Source: Bacteroidaceae bacterium
GTDB taxonomy: Bacteria > Bacteroidota > Bacteroidia > Bacteroidales > Bacteroidaceae
Length of the DNA stretch: 37,869 nucleotides
Direction of reading: 5' to 3'
Assembly (NCBI GenBank): GCA_017461345.1
Contig: JAFTYP010000004.1
Span: forward strand, 1 to 37,869
Below are positions 15,785 through 23,785 of the stretch, in pieces; position 1 is the stretch's first letter; each line of letters begins with the position of its first letter. The position numbers and the translations under genes are program-made. The notes beneath the pieces are model-generated. The model saw nothing but the letters and a program-made list of their open reading frames with translations, was not told where the DNA came from and ran no database searches.

Positions 15785-17089
15785 ATGAACCCCGAACTGA
15801 CAAGACGCACCTTCCTGCGCCAGTCGGCCACAGCACTGGCCGCAGGCATCATCACCCCACGCTCGCTCTATGCTGGGGCAATCTCCAAGAAAGCAGCCCC
15901 AAGCGACCGCCTGGGCATAGCCCTCGTAGGCTGTCGTTCCATGGGCTGGCACGACCTCTCGGACATCATGCGACACCCCAACACTGCCTGCGTTGCACTA
16001 TGCGACATCGACAACGGCATCCTTTCGGCACGCGCAGTCGAAGCCGAAAAGAACTGGGGCCGCCGACCCGCCACATACAGCGACTACCGACGCATCCTGG
16101 AACGCGACGACGTGGACATCATCGTCATTGGAACCCCCGACCACTGGCACTGCAAAATAACCGTCGATGCCTGTTCGGCAGGGAAAGACGTCTACGTCGA
16201 AAAGCCCCTTGCCAACAGCATAGGCGAATGCGACGCAATGGTGGCCGCCGCCCAACGCCACGGACGCATCGTGCAAGTCGGGCAGCAACAACGCAGCGCA
16301 CAACTATGGCATAGCATGAAGCAGTACATCGACAGTGGCATGCTCGGACACATCGGGCGCGTCAATGTCTGGGCAAACTTCTCCTACGCCGCACTGCTCA
16401 ACCCTGCCAAAGACAGCCCAGTACCCGACGGCATCGACTTCGACATGTGGCTCGGCCCTGCACCTGAACGCACATTCAACACCACACGCTTCCACGGTTC
16501 CTGGCGTATGTTCTGGGACTACGGAGGCGGCTTGCTCACAGACTGGGGCGTACATCTGCTCGACATGGCCTTGTGGGGTATGGACGTCCAAGGCATGCCA
16601 CAGCACGTTATGGCAGCAGGCGGCAACCACGCCTACCCCGACAACCTCGCCGAAACATTCGACACGCTCAACGTCACCTACCAGTTCCCCAACTTCCTCA
16701 TATCGTGGTCCAACACAGCCATCGAGTCCGGCCCCTACGGACGCAACTATGGCCTTGAGTTCAAAGGCACGAACGGCACACTCATCGCCAACCGCGAAGG
16801 CTGGGAAGTCATACCCGAAGGCAAACGCATAGAAGCAAAAAGCGCCCGCCCCTCCAACAACGACCATCTGGACCACACACAGAACTTCATCGACTGCGTC
16901 CTGCGGCGCGATGCACAAACAGCCTGCCCAATCCAGAACGGAAGCCTCTGCGCCAAGTACGCCCACATGGGTAACATCGCAGCCCGCACACATCAAATGC
17001 TCACCTACGACGACCAACACCACACCTTCCACAACCGTGAAGCAGACCGCCTTATCATGCCCTCCTACCGCAAACCTTGGAGGCTCTAA
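15785..17089 (+). CDS. Tat-exported Gfo/Idh/MocA family oxidoreductase
   Basis: 434 residues. The N-terminus 'TRRTFLRQSATALAAGIITP' is a twin-arginine signal, so the protein is folded with its NAD(P) cofactor before export. The Rossmann region follows ('LGIALVGCRSMGWHD', then 'ALCDID', 'GTPDHWH' and 'VEKPLANS' with the catalytic-type Lys of EKP). The rest is the beta-sheet substrate domain. The nucleotide loop reads G-C-R-S-M-G, with Arg where the middle Gly of GxGxxG is usual. The family interconverts hydroxyl and keto groups on sugars. Together with the upstream DUF1080 protein it would oxidise a glycoside at C3 before cleavage; this is inference from the pairing. Confidence 0.87.
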   Translation: MNPELTRRTFLRQSATALAAGIITPRSLYAGAISKKAAPSDRLGIALVGCRSMGWHDLSDIMRHPNTACVALCDIDNGILSARAVEAEKNWGRRPATYSDYRRILERDDVDIIVIGTPDHWHCKITVDACSAGKDVYVEKPLANSIGECDAMVAAAQRHGRIVQVGQQQRSAQLWHSMKQYIDSGMLGHIGRVNVWANFSYAALLNPAKDSPVPDGIDFDMWLGPAPERTFNTTRFHGSWRMFWDYGGGLLTDWGVHLLDMALWGMDVQGMPQHVMAAGGNHAYPDNLAETFDTLNVTYQFPNFLISWSNTAIESGPYGRNYGLEFKGTNGTLIANREGWEVIPEGKRIEAKSARPSNNDHLDHTQNFIDCVLRRDAQTACPIQNGSLCAKYAHMGNIAARTHQMLTYDDQHHTFHNREADRLIMPSYRKPWRL

Positions 17090-17167
17090 GCCACATGCTC
17101 CAAAGGCTGCATGAAAATAATTCTAAAAAAGTTCGCCGTTCTACATCCTAAATTCAATAAAATATAG

Positions 17168-17175
17168 TACCTTTG
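17168..17175 (+). promoter_or_regulatory. -7 box upstream of the IMP cyclohydrolase-mre operon
   Basis: TACCTTTG, 24 nt upstream of the ATG at 17200. I see no other promoter box in the short gaps down to rodA, so this may drive all six genes. Confidence 0.65.
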
Positions 17176-17199
17176 CACACGCAAAAAAACCAACAAATT

Positions 17200-17790
17200 A
17201 TGGAAACAAAGATAATAAAACGCGCATTGGTGTCCGTATTCCACAAAGACGGACTGGAAGAGATTCTGCGCACTCTTCACGCAGAAGGTGTTGAACTGCT
17301 CTCAACAGGCGGCACACAGTCATTCATCGAAAGCCTCGGCATACCCTGCAAGAAAGTCGAAGACGTAACCACCTACCCCAGCATCCTGGGCGGCAGAGTA
17401 AAGACCCTTCACCCCAAAGTATTCGGCGGCATCCTCGGTCGTCGCGAGCATGAAGGCGACCAACAGCAGATGCAACAATACGACATCCCTGCCATCGACC
17501 TCGTCATCGTCGACCTCTATCCCTTCGAAGACACCGTTGCATCAGGTGCAAGCGAAGCCGACATCATCGAAAAGATTGACATAGGCGGCATCAGCCTCAT
17601 CCGTGCAGCAGCCAAGAACTTCAACGATGTCATTATCGTTCCCTCAAAGGCAGAATACAAACCTCTGCTCGAACTGCTCAAAAAACAAGGCGCAAAAAGC
17701 GAATTGGCAGACCGTAAATGGTTCGCAACACAAGCATTCGGTGTCAGCAGCCACTACGACACAGCCATCCATCAGTGGTTCGCAAAGTAA
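17200..17790 (+). CDS. stand-alone IMP cyclohydrolase (N-terminal domain of PurH only)
   Basis: 196 residues that match the MGS-like IMP cyclohydrolase half of PurH from end to end: 'RALVSVFHKDGLEE', 'GVELLSTGGT', 'GGRVKTLHPKVFGGILGRR', 'LVIVDLYPFEDTV', 'IDIGGISLIRAAAKN'. The AICAR formyltransferase half (about 300 residues in the usual bifunctional enzyme) is absent. The frame closes with TAA at 17788-17790 and mreB starts 36 nt later, leaving no room for a remnant. It would catalyse the last step of IMP synthesis, ring closure of FAICAR. The formyl transfer must be done by a separate protein elsewhere. The start at 17200 follows the promoter and gives the family's N-terminus. Confidence 0.9.
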   Translation: METKIIKRALVSVFHKDGLEEILRTLHAEGVELLSTGGTQSFIESLGIPCKKVEDVTTYPSILGGRVKTLHPKVFGGILGRREHEGDQQQMQQYDIPAIDLVIVDLYPFEDTVASGASEADIIEKIDIGGISLIRAAAKNFNDVIIVPSKAEYKPLLELLKKQGAKSELADRKWFATQAFGVSSHYDTAIHQWFAK

Positions 17791-17826
17791 ATTCGAATAA
17801 ACATCCTAGAAATACCAATCACGTAA

Positions 17827-18846
17827 ATGAACTGGTTTTCCCTCAATAAAGAAATAGCAATGGACCTCGGCACGGCCAACACCATCATCATCTGCGATGG
17901 CAAGATTGTGGTCGACGAGCCCAGCGTTGTTGCACTCGACCGCCGGACAGAGCGCATGATTGCCGTCGGCGACAGGGCAAAGATGATGTACGAAAAGACA
18001 AATCCTGAGATTCGCACCATTCGCCCACTCCGCGACGGCGTCATTGCAGACTTCAATGCTTGCGAACAAATGATGCGCGGCCTCATTAAAATGGTACACT
18101 CCGGCAACCGCCTCTTCTCACCATCACTGAAAATGGTCATCGGTGTCCCCAGCGGAAGCACCGAAGTAGAACTGCGAGCCGTACGCGACAGTGCAGAGCA
18201 TGCCGGCGGACGCGAAGTACATCTCATCTTCGAGCCCATGGCAGCAGCCATCGGAATCGGTCTCGATGTACTTGCCCCAGAAGGTAACATGATTGTCGAC
18301 ATAGGTGGTGGCAGCACCGAAATTGCCGTCATCTCCCTCGGAGGCATCGTGGCAGATAAGAGCCTTCGCATAGCAGGCGACGAACTGACTGCCGACATCC
18401 AAGAATACATGAGCCGTCAGCACAACGTCAAAGTCAGCGAGCGCATGGCAGAACGTATCAAGATACACGTCGGAGCAGCACTGACCGACCTCGGAGAAGA
18501 TGCACCGGACGACTACATCGTTCATGGACCAAACCGCATCACAGCACTCCCAATGGAAGTTCCCGTCTGCTATCAGGAGATTGCACACTGCCTCGAAAAA
18601 ACCATCGCAAAGATAGAAACCGCTGTACTTGGCGCACTCGAAGAGACACCCCCCGAACTCTATGCCGACATCGTCAAGAACGGCATCTGGCTTACTGGTG
18701 GTGGTGCCTTGCTCCGAGGTTTGGCAAAACGACTGACAGACAAAATCAATATCGAATTTCATGTTGCCGACGATCCTCTCCACAGCGTAGCGAAAGGAAC
18801 CGGAGTCGCACTGAAAAATATCGAAAACTTCGAATTCCTCATGTAA
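17827..18846 (+). CDS. mreB: rod shape-determining protein MreB
   Basis: 339 residues, the normal length. Actin-fold signatures are 'IAMDLGTANTIIICDGKIVVDEPSVVAL' (phosphate 1), 'VIGVPSGSTEVELRAVRDSAEHAG', 'FEPMAAAIGIGLDV', 'IVDIGGGSTEIAVISLGGIV' (phosphate 2) and 'WLTGGGALLRGLAKRL' (adenosine motif). It forms membrane-bound filaments that direct side-wall peptidoglycan synthesis with MreC, MreD, PBP2 and RodA, all encoded directly downstream. mreC starts 2 nt after its stop. Confidence 0.98.
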   Translation: MNWFSLNKEIAMDLGTANTIIICDGKIVVDEPSVVALDRRTERMIAVGDRAKMMYEKTNPEIRTIRPLRDGVIADFNACEQMMRGLIKMVHSGNRLFSPSLKMVIGVPSGSTEVELRAVRDSAEHAGGREVHLIFEPMAAAIGIGLDVLAPEGNMIVDIGGGSTEIAVISLGGIVADKSLRIAGDELTADIQEYMSRQHNVKVSERMAERIKIHVGAALTDLGEDAPDDYIVHGPNRITALPMEVPVCYQEIAHCLEKTIAKIETAVLGALEETPPELYADIVKNGIWLTGGGALLRGLAKRLTDKINIEFHVADDPLHSVAKGTGVALKNIENFEFLM

Positions 18847-18848
18847 TT

Positions 18849-19682
18849 GTGCACGATTTCATCGAACGCATAACTGCTTACATCCACTGGGCACTCTTCC
18901 TCCTTTTGGAAGTGTTCAGTGGATTACTGCTTTTCAAGTACAACAACTATCAAGGCAGCATTTGGTTCACGCAAGCCAATACCATCGCAGCCTATGTACA
19001 TGAATGGGAAGCAAAAGCACTTGCATACCTAAGAATGCCGGCAGAAAATGCTGAACTTGTGCAACGCAATGTTCTATTGCAACACGAGACAGACAGCCTT
19101 CGCAACCTACTGGCAGAAGCACTGAAAGACAGTTCTGTTACAGAAAAGAAGCAAGCAGAAGTGTTGCGAGACATGAAACTCATCCCTGCACACATCGTTG
19201 ACAACAGTGTCAGGAACAGAGACAACTTGCTCGTCATCAATGCAGGAAGCAATGCTGGTGTTGAGCCGGAAATGGGCGTTGTAAGCGGAACTGGTGTCGT
19301 AGGCATCGTCAGTGCCGTCACACCACACTATTCTCTCGTGATATCTATACTCAATAGTCACAGCAGCATCAGTTGCCGCCTGCGCAGAACAGACTACTTC
19401 GGCTACTTGAAATGGAAAGGAGGAAATACCCTCCGAGCATACATGGAAGACGTTCCTCGCCATGCACAAATTAAAGTTGGAGACATTGTAGAGACCAGCG
19501 GATTCAGCAATGTCTTCCCCGCAGGAATATTCCTCGGCAAGGTGGCTAAGATAAAGAACAGTAGCGACGGACTTGCCTATGAACTGGAAATCCTTCTTGG
19601 TACAGACATGAGCAACCTCAGACATGTAAATGTCATCAGCAACCAAAATAAAGAAGAACTTGATTCCCTTCGTTTACGATGA
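18849..19682 (+). CDS. mreC: rod shape-determining protein MreC
   Basis: 277 residues. There is one N-terminal membrane segment (about 10-30, 'IHWALFLLLEVFSGLLLF'), a coiled-coil region (about 60-105) and the periplasmic beta domain with 'GVEPEMGVVSGTGVVGIVSAV' and 'VETSGFSNVFPAGIFLGKV', typical of MreC. It links MreB and MreD to PBP2 in the elongasome. The start is GTG at 18849-18851, 2 nt after mreB. Its stop overlaps the mreD start (ATGA). Confidence 0.95.
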   Translation: MHDFIERITAYIHWALFLLLEVFSGLLLFKYNNYQGSIWFTQANTIAAYVHEWEAKALAYLRMPAENAELVQRNVLLQHETDSLRNLLAEALKDSSVTEKKQAEVLRDMKLIPAHIVDNSVRNRDNLLVINAGSNAGVEPEMGVVSGTGVVGIVSAVTPHYSLVISILNSHSSISCRLRRTDYFGYLKWKGGNTLRAYMEDVPRHAQIKVGDIVETSGFSNVFPAGIFLGKVAKIKNSSDGLAYELEILLGTDMSNLRHVNVISNQNKEELDSLRLR

Positions 19683-20185
19683 TAATTCCCATACTGAAAC
19701 GAATAACATGGGCTCTGTTACTACTGGCAGTACAAGTGCTTATCCTCAACCATGTACATCCTTGGGGTTACGGAGCGCCACTATTATGTACGCTCGTTGT
19801 CATCACCCTGCCCATGGGGACATCCCGTTCTGCTGCATTACTTTGGGGATTCTGCATAGGCCTTATCGCCGACATCTTTGCCGGAACAGCAGGTATCAGT
19901 TCTGCAGCCTTAACATTTACTGCACTTGTCCAGCCTCCCATACTGGCGTTTATGGCTCCTCGTGACTCGGATGAAGAATTACATCCTTCTTTCTCTACCA
20001 TGGGGCGTTGGAACTATTTTCAATTCCTTGCTGTGCTTCTGTTGCTCCATCATATCGTTTACTTCGCTCTCGAAGGTTTTTCCTACTTCCATTTTACTGA
20101 CATTGTCGTCAGTATGCTGGTAAGTTACATTTCCTCTTTGATGCTGATTGTTTTAGTAGAACATGTTCGTAATCCACAAAAATAA
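19679..20185 (+). CDS. mreD: rod shape-determining protein MreD
   Basis: 168 residues with about five membrane helices ('ITWALLLLAVQVLILNHV', 'LLWGFCIGLIADIFAGTAG' and others). The short loop 'WGFCIGLIADIFAGTAGISSAAL' is the MreD signature. It is an inner-membrane component of the elongasome. It overlaps mreC by 4 nt and is followed by mrdA after 8 nt. Plus-strand base composition changes near its end from A/C-rich to G/T-rich. Confidence 0.93.
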   Translation: MIIPILKRITWALLLLAVQVLILNHVHPWGYGAPLLCTLVVITLPMGTSRSAALLWGFCIGLIADIFAGTAGISSAALTFTALVQPPILAFMAPRDSDEELHPSFSTMGRWNYFQFLAVLLLLHHIVYFALEGFSYFHFTDIVVSMLVSYISSLMLIVLVEHVRNPQK

Positions 20186-20193
20186 TCTGCATA

Positions 20194-22038
20194 ATGGAGG
20201 GGAACTACGAACTCGAAAAGCGCAAATACGTAATAGGCGGCACGGCAGTGGTCATCATCATTGTCTATCTCATACGTCTTTTTACGCTTCAACTCCTCAG
20301 CGAGGACTTTAAAATCAGTGCCGACTCCAATGCTTTTCTAAAACGAATACAATATCCGGCCAGGGGTGCCATATCCGACCGAAACGGGAAACTTCTGGTT
20401 TATAATCAGCCTGCTTACGATGTTATGGTCATCATGAAGGAGCAGCAAGGCGTGGATACACTTGATCTTTGTGAGAGTCTTGACATTACTCGCGACTGGT
20501 ATGAGCGCAGAATGGAGGAGATTAAAGACTATCGCCGCAATCCAGGTTATAGTCCTTACACACAGCAACTCTTCATGAGTCAACTTTCTACCGAGGAGTT
20601 CAGCCGTTTTCAAGAGAAACTTTTCCGCTTCCCCGGTTTTTACATTCAAAAGCGAAGTATCCGTCAATATAACTATCCGAATGCCGCCCACTTGCTTGGC
20701 GATGTGGGTGAGGTTGGTCCGAAGGACATCGAAGAGGACAACTATTACCGAAGTGGGGACTACATAGGGAAACTTGGTGTAGAACGTTCTTATGAAACCA
20801 TGTTGCGCGGAGAGAAAGGCATGGAGAGTCTCTTGCGAGATGTACGCGGGCGAATCAAGGGACGTTATCAGGATGGAAAGTTTGATGTCGCACCGATTCC
20901 GGGGCGAAACCTTACGATGAGTATCGACATTGAGTTGCAGGCTCTTGGAGAAAGGCTCATGAAAGGCAAACTCGGCAGCATTGTTGCCATTGAGCCGAGT
21001 ACCGGCGAGGTGCTTTGCATGGTGTCGAGTCCGACCTATGATCCGCGAATCATGACGGGCAGACAGCGTGGCAAGAGCCAGAAGATGCTGGCAGACGACC
21101 CGCATAAGCCTCTTCTTAACCGTGGCATTATGGGGCAGTATCCGCCTGGTTCGACCTTCAAGACGAGCCAAGCACTTACTTTTCTGCAGGAGGGAATCAT
21201 AACGCCTGCGAGTGCTTATCCGTGCAGTCACGGATTTCATTTCAAAGGTCTCAAGGTCGGCTGCCATGCGCATGGTTCTCCGTTGCCTCTCGTTCCAGCC
21301 ATTGCCACTTCGTGCAACGGATACTTTTGCTGGGGCTTGTATTATATGTTTGGCAACAGGCAGAAGTATAAGACGGTGGGAGATGCGATGACAAGATGGA
21401 AGGACCACATGGTCAGCATGGGGTTCGGCTACAAACTTGGCATAGACCTGCCCGGCGAAAAGCGTGGCATGATTCCGAATGCTCCGTTCTACGACAAGGT
21501 ATATCGCAACAGGTGGAGTGGTCTGACCGTGATAAGTATCAGTATCGGGCAGGGCGAGGTCAACCTGACTCCATTGCAGATTGCCAACCTCGGTGCGACG
21601 ATTGCAAACAGAGGCTATTACATTGTCCCGCATGTGGTCAAGGAAGTGCAGGGAATGCCACTCGATACACTTTACATTCGCAAGCATCACACGATGGTCC
21701 AGCCCAAGCATTACGATGCCGTTATCGAGGGCATGCGCCAGGCGGTGCTGGGCGGAACGTGCCGTGCAGCCAATTCTTCTTCCTACGAAGTATGTGGCAA
21801 GACCGGTACGGCGCAGAACCCTCATGGCCAAGACCACAGTGTATTCATGGGCTTTGCGCCTCGCGAGAACCCGAAGATTGCCATTTGCGTTTATGTGGAG
21901 AACGGCTCTTGGGGAGCGACATATGGTGTTCCCATCGGGGCATTGATGATGGAGCAGTACATCAATGGCAGGCTTTCGGAGGAAAGCGAGGTGACTGCTT
22001 CGGAGTTTGAGGACAGGCATCTTTACAAAATCAACTGA
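20194..22038 (+). CDS. mrdA: penicillin-binding protein 2, peptidoglycan D,D-transpeptidase
   Basis: 614 residues. An N-terminal membrane anchor (about 12-30) is followed by the dimerisation domain ('YPARGAISDRNGKLLVYNQPAYDVMV') and the transpeptidase domain. Its active-site motifs are SxxK in 'YPPGSTFK' (nucleophile Ser320), SxN in 'ATSCNGYF' (Ser373, Asn375) and KTG in 'CGKTGTAQ' (Lys536). It cross-links new side-wall peptidoglycan during elongation and works with the glycosyltransferase RodA, encoded 16 nt downstream. Confidence 0.96.
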   Translation: MEGNYELEKRKYVIGGTAVVIIIVYLIRLFTLQLLSEDFKISADSNAFLKRIQYPARGAISDRNGKLLVYNQPAYDVMVIMKEQQGVDTLDLCESLDITRDWYERRMEEIKDYRRNPGYSPYTQQLFMSQLSTEEFSRFQEKLFRFPGFYIQKRSIRQYNYPNAAHLLGDVGEVGPKDIEEDNYYRSGDYIGKLGVERSYETMLRGEKGMESLLRDVRGRIKGRYQDGKFDVAPIPGRNLTMSIDIELQALGERLMKGKLGSIVAIEPSTGEVLCMVSSPTYDPRIMTGRQRGKSQKMLADDPHKPLLNRGIMGQYPPGSTFKTSQALTFLQEGIITPASAYPCSHGFHFKGLKVGCHAHGSPLPLVPAIATSCNGYFCWGLYYMFGNRQKYKTVGDAMTRWKDHMVSMGFGYKLGIDLPGEKRGMIPNAPFYDKVYRNRWSGLTVISISIGQGEVNLTPLQIANLGATIANRGYYIVPHVVKEVQGMPLDTLYIRKHHTMVQPKHYDAVIEGMRQAVLGGTCRAANSSSYEVCGKTGTAQNPHGQDHSVFMGFAPRENPKIAICVYVENGSWGATYGVPIGALMMEQYINGRLSEESEVTASEFEDRHLYKIN

Positions 22039-22054
22039 AAAACCGGCGGAAATC

Positions 22055-23560
22055 ATGAACGCAAAGAACAAGAAGAAAGCACCTTCGCTGCTGGGCTCGC
22101 TGGACTGGCTGACAATTTTCATTTACCTTGTCTTGCTGGCATTGGGCTGGATGAGTGTCTGCGGAGCAAGTTATGACTACGACCAGGCCGGGAACATCCT
22201 TGATTTCTCGTCCCGTAGCGGCATGCAGATTGTTTGGATTGGCACGTCTCTGCTGCTTGCTCTTCTCATTACGATGTTGGACGACCGGATTTTCGAATCG
22301 CTCTCATACATTATATATTTAGGCTTTCTGGCATTGTTGCTTGCGACGCCTTTCCTGGCTCACGACATTAAAGGTTCTCTGTCGTGGATTAAGATAGGCA
22401 GTTTCAGCATTCAGCCGGCGGAATTTGCCAAGTTTGGTGTTGCGCTGTGCCTGGCGAAAGTGATGAGCATCTATGGGTTTGACGTCAGAAATTGGCGTGA
22501 CCTCATCATCGGCATTGCCTTGATTGTTCTGCCTATGGGCCTGATTGTCATGCAGAAGGAGACGGGCAGTGCGTTGGTTTACAGTGCATTGTTTTTGGTT
22601 CTCTATCGTGAGGGCATGCCCGGCTGCATCCTTTTTACGGCTATTTCTGCTGTTGTCTATTTTGTTGTAGGCGTCCGTTTTGCCGACGAACCGCTTTGGG
22701 GCATCGAGCAGATGAGTTTTGGTCACGGGCTTGTCATGCTGCTCATCCAGATTTTCACTGTAGGCCTTATGCTGACCTACACCAAGTCGTCCTCGAAGGG
22801 AGACAGCAGGAAGGGCTCTTCTTCGAGGAGAAAACTGATTGGGACGCTGCTGACGGTTGATGCCGCAGCCATGCTTTTCGCCAAATATGTCTATCCCTGC
22901 GATGCCGTTTGGGTCATGGTCGTTGCCAACGGGCTGCTGGTTCTCTACCTGCTCTACCTTTCGCTGCGCGAGCGCATGATGTCCTACCTGCTCATCGCCC
23001 TCTTCACATTAGGCAGCATCGGCTTTTTCTATTCCACACACTTCGTGCTCAACAATGTTCTGGAGCCACACCAACAGACACGCATCCGTGTTCTGCTCGG
23101 CTTGGAAGACGACCCCAGAGGCGCCGGTTACAATGTGATACAGGCAAAGATTGCCATTGGTTCGGGCGGGCTGAAAGGCAAGGGATTCCTCAACGGCACT
23201 CAGACAAAACTCAAATACGTGCCGGAGCAGGACACCGACTTCATCTTCTGCACCGTAGGCGAGGAAGAGGGATTCATCGGTTGCGCCGTTGTGCTGCTGC
23301 TCTTCCTCACGCTCATTCTGAGGCTGCTGCACCTGGCAGAGAGGCAACCCTACACGTTTGGCCGAGTCTATGGCTACTGCGTGCTGAGCATTTTCCTCTT
23401 CCATGTCTTCATCAACGTAGGCATGGTGCTTGGCCTGACGCCAGTCATAGGCATTCCGCTCCCATTCTTCAGTTACGGAGGTTCATCGCTATGGGGATTC
23501 ACCATCCTGCTCTTCACCTTCCTAAGGATAGATGCCGGACGCGACCGTATGCAACGCTGA
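22055..23560 (+). CDS. rodA: rod shape-determining protein RodA, SEDS peptidoglycan glycosyltransferase
   Basis: 501 residues from the ATG at 22055; the frame is open further upstream, but only inside mrdA. There are about ten membrane helices. The SEDS signatures are present: 'GSLSWIKIGSFSIQPAEFAKFGVAL' in the first half and, near the end, 'FLNGTQTKLKYVPEQDTDFIFCTVGEEEGF' and 'TPVIGIPLPFFSYGGSSLWGF'. It is longer than the roughly 370-residue E. coli RodA. The extra length is mostly a central region with a Ser/Lys/Arg-rich loop ('SSSKGDSRKGSSSRRK', about 248-263) and two more membrane segments. It polymerises glycan strands together with PBP2. Last gene of the operon. Confidence 0.95.
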   Translation: MNAKNKKKAPSLLGSLDWLTIFIYLVLLALGWMSVCGASYDYDQAGNILDFSSRSGMQIVWIGTSLLLALLITMLDDRIFESLSYIIYLGFLALLLATPFLAHDIKGSLSWIKIGSFSIQPAEFAKFGVALCLAKVMSIYGFDVRNWRDLIIGIALIVLPMGLIVMQKETGSALVYSALFLVLYREGMPGCILFTAISAVVYFVVGVRFADEPLWGIEQMSFGHGLVMLLIQIFTVGLMLTYTKSSSKGDSRKGSSSRRKLIGTLLTVDAAAMLFAKYVYPCDAVWVMVVANGLLVLYLLYLSLRERMMSYLLIALFTLGSIGFFYSTHFVLNNVLEPHQQTRIRVLLGLEDDPRGAGYNVIQAKIAIGSGGLKGKGFLNGTQTKLKYVPEQDTDFIFCTVGEEEGFIGCAVVLLLFLTLILRLLHLAERQPYTFGRVYGYCVLSIFLFHVFINVGMVLGLTPVIGIPLPFFSYGGSSLWGFTILLFTFLRIDAGRDRMQR

Positions 23561-23633
23561 CAACACCTCCTGCAGGCCATTCCCACACACATAAAAGCAG
23601 CCATCCGAAACCATCTGCGCAAAGGCCGAAAAT

Positions 23634-23710
23634 AATGGTTAAGCATTATTGCCAAAAAGGTTAACCATTACGGGCAGAAAGGTTAACCATTATTGGCAGA
23701 AAGGTTAACC
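23634..23710. repeat. 22-bp-period palindromic array, class I (TTAA core), four copies
   Basis: GGTTAA begins at 23637, 23659, 23681 and 23703, exactly 22 bp apart. The first copy is GGTTAAGCATT, the next two are GGTTAACCATT, and the last ends in TTAACCTAT. The second and third units differ only in the few bases around the middle (ACGGGCAG against ATTGGCAG). It lies between the convergent ends of rodA (23560) and the wzc-like gene (23786). The rest of this 225-nt gap shows nothing else. Confidence 0.8.
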
Positions 23711-23785
23711 TATATCGACGACACCTCCCGTAGGAAAGAAAAAGCGCACCGCCGATGGGGGTGCGCCTCTATTGTAGAAAGAACA

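Noticed and set aside
17788..17826. A frameshift or decayed formyltransferase half behind the IMP cyclohydrolase
   Set aside because: Only 36 nt separate the stop from mreB and they do not resemble the formyltransferase domain, so the short protein is not a local truncation.
23634..23710. The regularly spaced repeats as a CRISPR array
   Set aside because: The period is only 22 bp, cores are 8-14 bp with no unique spacers of about 30 bp, copy number is 3-4 and no cas gene is near.
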